Notes under the pieces: model-generated
The model's input: only the letters and a program-made list of their open reading frames with translations
Database searches by the model: none
Told to the model about the DNA's origin: nothing
Made by a program: the position numbers and the translations under genes
DNA from: Elusimicrobiota bacterium
Lineage (GTDB): Bacteria > Elusimicrobiota > Elusimicrobia > O2-12-FULL-59-9
DNA: 9,036 bases
Reading direction: 5' to 3'
NCBI GenBank assembly: GCA_016206405.1
Contig: JACQRQ010000160.1
Span: forward strand, 1 to 9,036
Shown here: positions 1 to 5,386 of the stretch, piece by piece
Position numbering within the stretch: position 1 is the stretch's first letter
Layout: every line of letters starts with the position of its first letter

Positions 1-644
1 AAAATCCGGTAAGAGGGGCTGGAGTAGAGCCGCCGGCCGTCCAGGTCCACCAGGGCGATGAGGTCGGCCACGTTCTCCGCGATGAGGCGAAATTGCACCT
101 CGCTCTGGCGCAGCTTCTCCTCCGAGCGTTTTCTCTCGGTGTTGTCGCGCAGGGTGGCCAGGACCGCCTTTTGCCCTTCCCATAGGATGGCCGTCGCGCG
201 CAGCTCGGCCACCCCGGGCTCGCCGCCGGCATGGGGAATTTCCACTTCCGTCAGTTTTCCGGCTTGCGCGGAATATGGGAAAGGCCGCCCCACCAGCGCT
301 TGGGCATTGCGCCGCAGGAGGGCCGCGGCGGCGGGGTTGGCGAAGCGCACGACGCCGCCGGAATCAACGACAAGAATACCGTCGTCGTTGTTCTTGATGA
401 TGTTGTAAAGATCGGAGTGGCCGTCTTTGCGCGTCTCCTCGTCGCCGGCGCGCAATCGCTCCAACAGAGAGTTGACCGCCCGGGCCGTGCGCAGCATTTC
501 GCCGCGCAGCGGCTTGCCTTGCGCCTCCAGCGGCATGCGGTTGGAGAGCTCGCCCCGGGACGCGGCTTCGATGAGGCGGTTGGCGGCGCGCAGGGTTTTT
601 AGAAGCTGCTGCGTGTCGGTATTCTTGGCGGCCGCGGGTTTCAT
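1..644 (-). CDS. PAS-domain signalling protein (probable sensor kinase), N-terminal part
   Basis: This reading frame is open from an ATG at 644 down to the window edge (214 codons plus two bases), so only the N-terminus is visible. Residues about 22-70 look like a HAMP-type linker (an ASRGELSNRM stretch followed by TARAVNSLLERL) without any preceding membrane segment. Residues about 78-170 form a PAS domain (DDGILVVDSGGVVRFANPAA, ending in the typical TLRDNTERK), and a second PAS domain starts near residue 182 (FRLIAENVADLIALVDLDG). Proteins of this build usually continue into a histidine kinase or a diguanylate cyclase, but the effector lies outside the window. Without a membrane segment in the visible part it is probably cytoplasmic. 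The start has no good Shine-Dalgarno sequence; a weak promoter sits directly upstream. The PAS call is firm; the kinase role is inference. Confidence 0.82.
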   Translation of the reverse strand, partial: MKPAAAKNTDTQQLLKTLRAANRLIEAASRGELSNRMPLEAQGKPLRGEMLRTARAVNSLLERLRAGDEETRKDGHSDLYNIIKNNDDGILVVDSGGVVRFANPAAAALLRRNAQALVGRPFPYSAQAGKLTEVEIPHAGGEPGVAELRATAILWEGQKAVLATLRDNTERKRSEEKLRQSEVQFRLIAENVADLIALVDLDGRRLYSSPSYRI

Positions 645-703
645 CACCAATAGCTTACTAAAATCGGCTTTTCTTGTCAGCGCCGGTTTGATAGACTTTT
701 CCA
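645..703. promoter_or_regulatory. Divergent promoter region, both transcripts possibly leaderless
   Basis: Only 59 bases separate the divergent PAS-protein gene and the lipoprotein gene. On the minus strand CTGACA (680-675) and TAAGCT (657-652) are 17 bases apart, placing a start site at about the ATG at 644. On the plus strand TAGACT (692-697) ends 6 bases before the ATG at 704, with only a poor -35. Neither start codon has a Shine-Dalgarno sequence at normal distance. The hexamers are weak individually (the minus -10 matches only 3 of 6), so this is a tentative call. Confidence 0.3.
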
Positions 704-1459
704 ATGAAGCTTCGAAAATACGGATTTTCTTCACTGGTTGTGTGTCTTTGCTTCTCCATTTCCGGCTGCTTCCTCAAACGCCTCAAAAAGACCGCCGCTC
801 AGGAAGTTTCCCCGCCGCCTCTTTTTTTGGTCGAGGTCTCAAGCCCCGCCGCCAAATCGGAGGCGTTTTCCATCGCGCCTTCAACCTCCGTCGCCGCTGG
901 GGACAGCGCCAGCCCCGGCGCAGTGCTCCGGGACGAAGAAAGCGCCGGAGGCGCGCGTCGAGGCGCCTCTCCGTCTTTCGCTCCGTTTTACGTCGACTTC
1001 GAAAGCCTGATAGGCCGCTATTTGGAAGCCCTGGTCCAGGACCCGGGGCTCAAAGAGGCTTATGGCGGGTTCTACTCCAAGCAAAATCAGCCGCTCAACC
1101 GCGTCTGGTCGAATTTTAAGGGCGCGGTGGACCGCCTGGGCAAATTGATCGCCCTCTACCCCGGAGCGGCCATCGGGATGAGCGCCTACCAAAGCGTGAT
1201 CGCCAAAGAAAACCTGGTCAAAAAGAACATTTCGGACGAAGAGAAGGTGGCCGTGTCGGTCCAGCAGGATATTCACTTTGCCATCGAGCATGTGGCCCGC
1301 TCTGCCGGCGTGCAAGCCGTCTACGACTCCGGAGCCGCGCGCGCGCTTTACCTCAACCCGGAGTGGGATTTGACCCTCCGCGCCTTGGATGCGCTGGTTG
1401 GGGCCAAGAAACGGCAGCTCCAAACGGCGGCGACCCATCCTTCCGCCCCGTCCCAATAG
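704..1459 (+). CDS. Putative lipoprotein of unknown function
   Basis: The 251-residue product begins with a lipoprotein signal: basic MKLRKYG, a hydrophobic stretch, then the lipobox ISGC with the lipidated cysteine at residue 22. The residue after the cysteine is Phe, not Asp, so in a diderm outer-membrane sorting would be expected. Residues about 26-90 are rich in Pro, Ala and Ser and look like a flexible tether. Residues about 93-240 are a compact, probably mostly helical domain (YVDFESLIGRYLEALVQDP, later VQQDIHFAIEHVARSAGVQAVYDSG). I recognise no family, and no catalytic motif is evident. There is no Shine-Dalgarno sequence before the ATG; a -10-like hexamer sits just upstream. It is divergent from the PAS-protein gene and convergent with the protease gene, so neither neighbour forms an operon with it. 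The lipoprotein call is well supported; the function is unknown. Confidence 0.72.
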   Translation: MKLRKYGFSSLVVCLCFSISGCFLKRLKKTAAQEVSPPPLFLVEVSSPAAKSEAFSIAPSTSVAAGDSASPGAVLRDEESAGGARRGASPSFAPFYVDFESLIGRYLEALVQDPGLKEAYGGFYSKQNQPLNRVWSNFKGAVDRLGKLIALYPGAAIGMSAYQSVIAKENLVKKNISDEEKVAVSVQQDIHFAIEHVARSAGVQAVYDSGAARALYLNPEWDLTLRALDALVGAKKRQLQTAATHPSAPSQ

Positions 1460-1470
1460 CTTGAAAGGAA

Positions 1471-1514
1471 GTGATCAAGTGGTAGTTACTTTATCACCCT
1501 GCCACTTTACCACT
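1471..1514. repeat. Hairpin-forming repeat between convergent genes, possible bidirectional terminator
   Basis: Two overlapping inverted repeats lie between the lipoprotein stop and the protease stop. GTGATCAAGT (1471-1480) pairs with ACTTTATCAC (1488-1497) with one mismatch and a 7-base loop. AGTGGTA (1478-1484) also pairs with TACCACT (1508-1514), so two alternative folds compete. On the minus strand two related 13-mers, GTGGTAAAGTGGC and GTGATAAAGTAAC, follow each other at a 16-base step (10 of 13 identical). The protease stop codon (1509-1507) lies inside the second arm. It may terminate transcription from both sides, or be one copy of a small dispersed repeat; there is no strong T-run. 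Confidence 0.45.
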
Positions 1515-2499
1515 GCAGTTGAATGGAATCTACCGTCTCGGCCAAGCGGCCGGGGTTGGGGAGCGTGGCCGGTTTTGGGGTCCGCGGTTTGGCGGGGGAT
1601 TCTAAAGCCGGGATTTGAGACGCCAAAGCGGAGATTTTTGTGACGTCCTCGCCCCGGCAGCCTGCGTCGGGACAGACCTTGGAGACGCGGCAGTCGCCTT
1701 CCTGCTCATAATCGGTTTCGCCGCGCACAAGAATGCCTTCCACGCGGCCGTTCGCCGCGTTGAAAACGGCGCTGCCTGAATTTCCGCCGTAGGTGTCAAG
1801 ATTGGCGACGAAATAGCCTTTGGGAGACGGGTCTCGGACCGTGGCGCCGCCGGCCACCTTGGTCGGAAGCCCGGCCGGATGGCCGATCACGAAAATCTTG
1901 GTTTCCTTTTCAAGTTTTCCGGTCCGGTTGAGCTTGAGCGGCGCATGGTTGGGGACTTTGCGCTCGAGGCGGACCAGAGCCCAATCGGCGCCGCTGTATT
2001 CCTCCTGCCTGGCCACCAGTTGGGCGCAGCCATAGACCTCTTCGGCCGGCACGGCCGCCGGATAAATCCCCGCTTTGCCGACGCCGAAGCCGAAAACGAA
2101 TTTGGCGCCCGCGCAGGCCTCCTGCGACCGCACGCAGTGTCCCGCGGTCATCACCAGATCGGGCCCGACCAAAGACCCCGAGCAAAACGCCCCCATCGGC
2201 TGATCGTAGAAAGGCTCTTTGGGGCAAAGGTTCATGCTTTGGCCATAATGGGAAGTTTTCAGGAGCGCCTTTTGGCCGGAAGGATCGGGCTCCACGTTCG
2301 CCGCCTCAAAGAGAGCCACGGTGGAATCGGCGAGCTGCATCAGCCGCGGGTTTTCTATTTGATAAAGGTCCAAGCGCCCGTCTTCCCCATAAATGACTTC
2401 CGGCTCGGGGGCGGCGGAGATGGCATGAGCGCTGTCCGTCAAAAGGAACGAAAAGCAGATTAAGGACATGAAAGCTATTTGGGGAAGTTTTGTTTTCAT
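1507..2499 (-). CDS. Secreted trypsin-like serine protease (S1 family)
   Basis: This encodes a 330-residue exported serine endopeptidase of the chymotrypsin/V8 fold. Residues 1-26 form a Sec signal peptide (MKTKLPQ, hydrophobic core, cleavage after AHA). The catalytic triad is visible: His121 in VMTAGHCV, Asp172 in GADWALVRLE, and Ser241 in YGGNSGSAVF. The GNSGS motif and the FVIGHPAGLP stretch before it are typical of V8-like bacterial members. Cysteines at 92, 106, 122, 129, 158, 270, 276 and 281 could form disulfides, consistent with a protein acting outside the cytoplasm. Residues about 300-320 are a Pro/Ala-rich tail. The same frame stays open upstream to 3231, but the signal peptide and a good promoter at 2534-2506 fix the start at 2499. 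There is no Shine-Dalgarno sequence. The natural substrate is unknown; maturation or degradation of envelope or extracellular proteins is likely. Confidence 0.88.
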   Translation of the reverse strand: MKTKLPQIAFMSLICFSFLLTDSAHAISAAPEPEVIYGEDGRLDLYQIENPRLMQLADSTVALFEAANVEPDPSGQKALLKTSHYGQSMNLCPKEPFYDQPMGAFCSGSLVGPDLVMTAGHCVRSQEACAGAKFVFGFGVGKAGIYPAAVPAEEVYGCAQLVARQEEYSGADWALVRLERKVPNHAPLKLNRTGKLEKETKIFVIGHPAGLPTKVAGGATVRDPSPKGYFVANLDTYGGNSGSAVFNAANGRVEGILVRGETDYEQEGDCRVSKVCPDAGCRGEDVTKISALASQIPALESPAKPRTPKPATLPNPGRLAETVDSIQLQW

Positions 2500-2505
2500 G
2501 CAGCT

Positions 2506-2534
2506 ATTAGATAATTTTTGACCGGCATTTTCAA
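2506..2534 (-). promoter_or_regulatory. Strong sigma70-type promoter of the protease gene
   Basis: On the minus strand TTGAAA (2534-2529) and TCTAAT (2511-2506) are separated by exactly 17 bases, each 5 of 6 to consensus. The -10 box ends 6 bases before the ATG at 2499, so the transcript would start at or next to the start codon and be leaderless. Confidence 0.6.
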
Positions 2535-2565
2535 GAGAGAGTTGCAAAATAGTTGCACGATGGCG

Positions 2566-2594
2566 GGGACAAGGCGGAGCTCGTCCTTTACAAT
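2566..2594 (+). promoter_or_regulatory. Probable promoter of the two-component cluster
   Basis: GGGACA (2566-2571, 4 of 6) and TACAAT (2589-2594, 5 of 6) are 17 bases apart. The expected start near 2601 gives a leader of about 25 bases that contains the GGAGG ribosome-binding site at 2616-2620. It would drive the small protein and the receiver genes downstream. Confidence 0.45.
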
Positions 2595-2626
2595 TAGAGA
2601 GAAGGGCGGCGGGGCGGAGGATGCCT

Positions 2627-2914
2627 ATGACGGCGGAAACCAACCAGAAGTTCGTGCGCAAGGAAGCGGAGGCCTTTAGGATCGTTTCCCAAGGGCAGGT
2701 GGAGACGGTCGTGGAACTGGTGCTCAAGCACGGGCGGGCCATGCGGCAATACGCCGAACGCGCTTGCCGCGACGGCGAGATCATTTCCGTCACCGACCTG
2801 GTGAGTTTTTTGAGACGGCGCATCAACGAAGGATCTGAAGAAGGCGCGGTACGGAGCGGCGACACCGGCGCTTCAAGTGCCGAGAGCTCCGCGAACGGCC
2901 GGAACGAATTTTGA
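2627..2914 (+). CDS. Small helical protein of unknown function, first gene of signalling cluster
   Basis: A 95-residue product that I do not recognise. Residues about 5-65 are predicted-helical and charged (FVRKEAEAFRIVSQGQVETV, later RAMRQYAERACRDGEIISVT), and the last 25 residues are a Ser/Glu/Gly-rich disordered tail. There is no signal peptide or membrane segment and no histidine that fits a phosphotransfer motif. Two in-frame ATGs compete: 2621 and 2627. GGAGG at 2616-2620 touches the first and sits 6 bases before the second, so 2627 is preferred. Its stop overlaps the TTG start of the next gene by 4 bases, indicating translational coupling to a response regulator and a job in the same signalling path. 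Confidence 0.6.
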   Translation: MTAETNQKFVRKEAEAFRIVSQGQVETVVELVLKHGRAMRQYAERACRDGEIISVTDLVSFLRRRINEGSEEGAVRSGDTGASSAESSANGRNEF

Positions 2915-3270
2915 AACCCAAAGTGCTGGTCGTCGACGATGAAGCCATGATCCTGAGATTGTGCGAGACGGCGTTTCGCCGGCTGGGAGTGGAGGTCCTT
3001 TGCGCGTCGTCGGCGGATGATGCCATCGTGAAGGCGGCGGCCGGGGTGGACTGGGTGCTCACCGATGTTTTTTTGGGGGACAAAGACGGAGTTTGGCTGG
3101 CGGAGCAGCTTCGCGGGCTTTATCCCGGCTTGGAGATCGTGCTCATGACGGGCGACAGAGTCGGGGCGGAAATTTTGAGAAAAATAAAGACGTTGAAGCT
3201 TTCTCTCATCACAAAGCCGTTTGATCTTCAAGAGTTGGAGGACATGGCGCGAAAGTTCGGGCGTTCATGA
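2911..3270 (+). CDS. Receiver-only response regulator (CheY-like)
   Basis: A 119-residue stand-alone receiver domain with no output domain. All conserved positions are present: the acidic pocket Asp9-Asp10, phosphoacceptor Asp52 (VLTDVFLGDKDG), Thr80 (VLMTGD) and Lys102 (ITKPFD). It should be phosphorylated by a histidine kinase and act by binding a partner protein. The start must be the TTG at 2911, because the next in-frame ATG (2947) would remove the VVDDE strand. GGAA at 2901-2904 can serve as the ribosome-binding site, and the TTGA overlap with the preceding stop suggests coupled translation. It is followed after 34 bases by a second receiver-type gene. Confidence 0.88.
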   Translation: MKPKVLVVDDEAMILRLCETAFRRLGVEVLCASSADDAIVKAAAGVDWVLTDVFLGDKDGVWLAEQLRGLYPGLEIVLMTGDRVGAEILRKIKTLKLSLITKPFDLQELEDMARKFGRS

Positions 3271-3304
3271 CGCCGGGGAAACATCAGGCAGAGGAGGCTA
3301 TTGG

Positions 3305-3676
3305 ATGAAAAAGCGAAGACTGCTGATTGTGGACGATGAGTCGGGCTTCATGCGGACGGTCGCGGCGGCGGTCGGGAGCCGTTTCGAGGTGCTTGAGGCC
3401 TTGGACGGCCGGAGCGGGCTGGAGGCGGCCAAGACGAATCATCCGCAGGTCATTTTGCTCAACGTCATGATGGCCGAAATGTCGGGTTTGGCGATGCTGC
3501 GGCGGCTTCAAATGGACCATAGCACGCGCCATATCCCGGTCGTGCTTTTGGCGCCGCAGCATTTTAACGTGAGCACCCTGGAGATGTTCCGGCAGGAGAT
3601 CAACGTGCGGGCTTGCCTGCGAAAGCCCTGTCCTATCCAGTCCCTGGCATGCGAAATCGGCAAGGCGGCGGCTTGA
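3305..3676 (+). CDS. Atypical receiver-like protein lacking the phosphoacceptor Asp
   Basis: A 123-residue single receiver domain: LLIVDDE with the acidic pair Asp10-Asp11, and the conserved Lys107 in LRKPCP. The phosphoacceptor position is Asn53 (VILLNVMMAEMSG, where active relatives have LDVMMP), and the conserved Thr/Ser switch position is Ala83 (VVLLAPQ). Both changes predict that it cannot be phosphorylated in the usual way, so it may act as a constitutive or protein-regulated pseudo-receiver, for example by competing for the kinase or a partner. The start is firm: GAGGAGG at 3291-3297 lies 7 bases before the ATG at 3305. The frame is open further upstream, but that part overlaps the previous gene and encodes nothing receiver-like. 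It lies between two intact response regulators. Confidence 0.85.
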   Translation: MKKRRLLIVDDESGFMRTVAAAVGSRFEVLEALDGRSGLEAAKTNHPQVILLNVMMAEMSGLAMLRRLQMDHSTRHIPVVLLAPQHFNVSTLEMFRQEINVRACLRKPCPIQSLACEIGKAAA

Positions 3677-3701
3677 AAACCGGTCCGGCCGGGGCTATAC
3701 T
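3673..3701 (+). promoter_or_regulatory. Strong sigma70-type promoter before the OmpR-type regulator
   Basis: TTGAAA (3673-3678) and TATACT (3696-3701) are separated by exactly 17 bases, each 5 of 6 to consensus. The -35 overlaps the stop codon of the preceding receiver-like gene. Transcription would begin near 3708, leaving a leader of only about 13 bases, with GGA at 3711-3713 as the ribosome-binding site. The regulator and kinase can thus be expressed apart from the upstream receiver genes. Confidence 0.65.
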
Positions 3702-3720
3702 AGTGGAGCTGGAAATAACC

Positions 3721-4410
3721 ATGAAGCGAGCGACCATTCTGCTTGTTGATGACGACGTCAAGACGCAGCAGCTCATCAAGCGCATCTTGGAGCTGGAGGG
3801 ATATCTAGTGCGCTCGGCTCCCAACATATTCCGGGCGCAGGGGGAAGTTGCGCGCCACCCGCCCGATCTGGTCCTGTTGGACCGTAGGCTGCCCGATGGA
3901 GACGGCGCGGATTTCTGCAAGGAACTCCGGGCGTCGGACAACACCAAAGGCATTCCCGTGATTTTTCTGACGGTTAAAGACAGCGCTTCGGACCATGTCG
4001 CCGGCCTTGAAATCGGAGGGGACGACTATCTTCCCAAGCCCTTTTTTCCTGAAGTTCTGGTCGCCAGGGTGGCGGCGATGCTGCGCCGGGCCAATAGAGC
4101 CCCCGAGCCCTCGCAAATTTTGACCGCGGAAGGCCTCCGGCTGGATATTCAACGGCACGAATGTCTTGTGGACGGAAAGCCGGTTCCGCTCTGGCCCAAG
4201 GAATTCGAGCTTCTCCAGATTTTTATGGAAAGGCCGGGGCGATTGCTCAGCCGGGAATACTTATGCGAGCGCGTGTGGGGCCACGAGTATATGGGGGGAT
4301 CGCGGGCCATCGAAACGGCCGTTCAGAGACTCCGGCACAAACTCGGGCGGCGCGGGGATTTGATTGAGACGCTGAGGGGCTATGGCTTCAAATTTAATTC
4401 CGACCCATAG
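3721..4410 (+). CDS. OmpR/PhoB-family DNA-binding response regulator
   Basis: A 229-residue two-domain response regulator. The N-terminal receiver (about 1-122) has the acidic pocket Asp10-Asp12, phosphoacceptor Asp54 (LVLLDRRLPDGDG), Thr84 (IFLTVKD) and Lys106 (YLPKPF). The C-terminal winged-helix domain (about 132-226) shows the family signatures LWPKEFELLQIFMERPGRLL, SREYLCERVWG, the recognition-helix segment AIETAVQRLRHKLG and the wing LIETLRGYGFKF. It is expected to bind tandem DNA sites as a dimer after phosphorylation, but its targets are not visible here. The ATG at 3721 is preferred over upstream in-frame codons because the VDDD strand begins right after it and a promoter lies at 3673-3701. 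The downstream kinase gene overlaps its 3' end by 29 bases, so the two are coupled and probably a cognate pair. Confidence 0.92.
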   Translation: MKRATILLVDDDVKTQQLIKRILELEGYLVRSAPNIFRAQGEVARHPPDLVLLDRRLPDGDGADFCKELRASDNTKGIPVIFLTVKDSASDHVAGLEIGGDDYLPKPFFPEVLVARVAAMLRRANRAPEPSQILTAEGLRLDIQRHECLVDGKPVPLWPKEFELLQIFMERPGRLLSREYLCERVWGHEYMGGSRAIETAVQRLRHKLGRRGDLIETLRGYGFKFNSDP

Positions 4411-5158
4411 GAGCGCCGGTCAAAGCGGCCGTCTGGTTTGCGCCGAAGGGCTAGGAAGCCGCGAAAGGCGAAGGATGTACCAGAACCTCGCGCACGCTTT
4501 CCGAAATCCCCTGGTGACCCTGACCGGCAACCTTGACTTTCTTTTCCAATATTCCCGCGGATTGACCGCCGAGCATCAAAAACAGCTTGTGGAGGTGCGC
4601 GACGCGGCTCTGCGGATGCACCAATTGGTCGATCACTTTCTGGACGTCGCCTCTTTCGACCTCGGCGCGGTCTCGACGCGGGAATCCTCCGTGGAATTGG
4701 CTGGACTCCTCCGGCGCTGCGCGCGGGAGCTGCGGGCCTGGGCGCGCGCGAGCGGCGTCAGGTTTCAAATCGCGCTGAAATCCGATCCGGTTTACGTCAA
4801 GGGCGACGGCGCCTGGCTTTTGTCCATGATTCGCAGCCTGCTGGTTTACGCCGTCCTTTCAAGCTCCAAAAAAAACGTGCTCCAGGTCGAGCTTTGCGCC
4901 CGCGCCCGGCACGCCGTTCTAGCGGTGGAGGATAAGGGGCTCCAGCTTTCAGCCAATGCCAGCAAGATTTTCAGGCCGTTCCTGATTCCCAGGCACCCTG
5001 CCGATGGATCGAGAAGCGACGCCGGAGGCGGCTTGGAGTTGGCTCTGGTCGAGCGCATCGCCAAGGTCCACGGCGGCGGCGTTTGGGCCAAGGCCTGCTC
5101 CTCCGGAGGAATGCAGGTAGGGGTTCGCCTCCCCGTCGCGCCCTGCGAGCCTCGCTAG
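4382..5158 (+). CDS. Soluble histidine kinase-like protein with degenerate ATP-binding boxes
   Basis: A 258-residue protein with a short N-terminus and no membrane segment or sensor domain. The HisKA part (about 30-95) has the H-box HAFRNPL with His38 as the phosphorylatable residue. The C-terminal HATPase-like part (about 138-252) keeps the F-box (KIFRPF, 195-200) and the overall order of motifs, but the N-box reads SLLVYAVLS, with Tyr156 where the invariant Mg-binding Asn belongs. The G1 box is DKGLQ in place of DxGxG, and the G2 box is GGGLELAL, with Glu219 replacing a Gly. ATP hydrolysis may therefore be weak or absent, and the protein may act as a phosphatase, phosphotransfer or scaffold protein. 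The start at 4382 overlaps the regulator gene by 29 bases, with GAGG at 4374-4377; an ATG at 4475 is an alternative that would still keep His38. No membrane segment means it senses something in the cytoplasm or through a partner. Confidence 0.82.
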   Translation: MASNLIPTHRSAGQSGRLVCAEGLGSRERRRMYQNLAHAFRNPLVTLTGNLDFLFQYSRGLTAEHQKQLVEVRDAALRMHQLVDHFLDVASFDLGAVSTRESSVELAGLLRRCARELRAWARASGVRFQIALKSDPVYVKGDGAWLLSMIRSLLVYAVLSSSKKNVLQVELCARARHAVLAVEDKGLQLSANASKIFRPFLIPRHPADGSRSDAGGGLELALVERIAKVHGGGVWAKACSSGGMQVGVRLPVAPCEPR

Positions 5159-5386
5159 CGCTCAGTTCTCGGGTCTCAGGACCCCCGCTTCATCGGAATG
5201 CCGCGGGGGCGCTCGCCAAGGGGCTCCCGCCCCTATGGCGGCATCGAGTTAACTCGATGCCTGTACCCCATTATGGTCGGCGGGCCATGCCGCCGGATAG
5301 GTCGTGCCCTGTGATGTGACTGAGCTCTATGGCGAGGAAATGCCGCCCCCGGAATTTATTGAAGGGTGGCCGGGCCTAGCGCGTTC
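5159..5386. other. Gene-free, hairpin-rich junction between signalling cluster and defence island
   Basis: No credible gene is seen in these 228 bases. Four inverted repeats follow each other: CCCCCGC/GCGGGGG (5182-5188 with 5203-5209), a stem CGCCAAGGGG (5214-5223) with CCCCTATGGCG (5230-5240, one bulged A), a perfect palindrome GCATCGAGTTAACTCGATGC (5241-5260), and GGCGG/CCGCC (5279-5283 with 5290-5294). The word ATGCCGC recurs at 5198, 5287 and 5340, and inverted at 5239-5245; CTATGGCG occurs at 5233 and 5327. No stem is followed by a T-run, so classical termination is unclear. It may be a structured RNA, a degenerate repeat element or an old insertion boundary. Confidence 0.4.

Noticed and set aside
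881..1456. Long minus-strand frame opposite the lipoprotein gene
   Set aside because: It is a shadow of the GC-rich lipoprotein gene; no motif or ribosome-binding site, whereas the plus strand has a clear lipobox.
2500..3231. Upstream extension of the protease frame to a 574-residue protein
   Set aside because: The extension is antisense to the small protein and the receiver gene, has no domain character, and would bury the signal peptide that begins at 2499.
5241..5260. Integron attC or phage attachment site at the palindrome
   Set aside because: The GTTAAC centre does not fit the attC core consensus, and no integrase or flanking direct repeat is seen.
5083..5319. 78-residue frame overlapping the kinase end
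   Set aside because: It starts inside the kinase gene, runs over the hairpin region and has no recognisable features.
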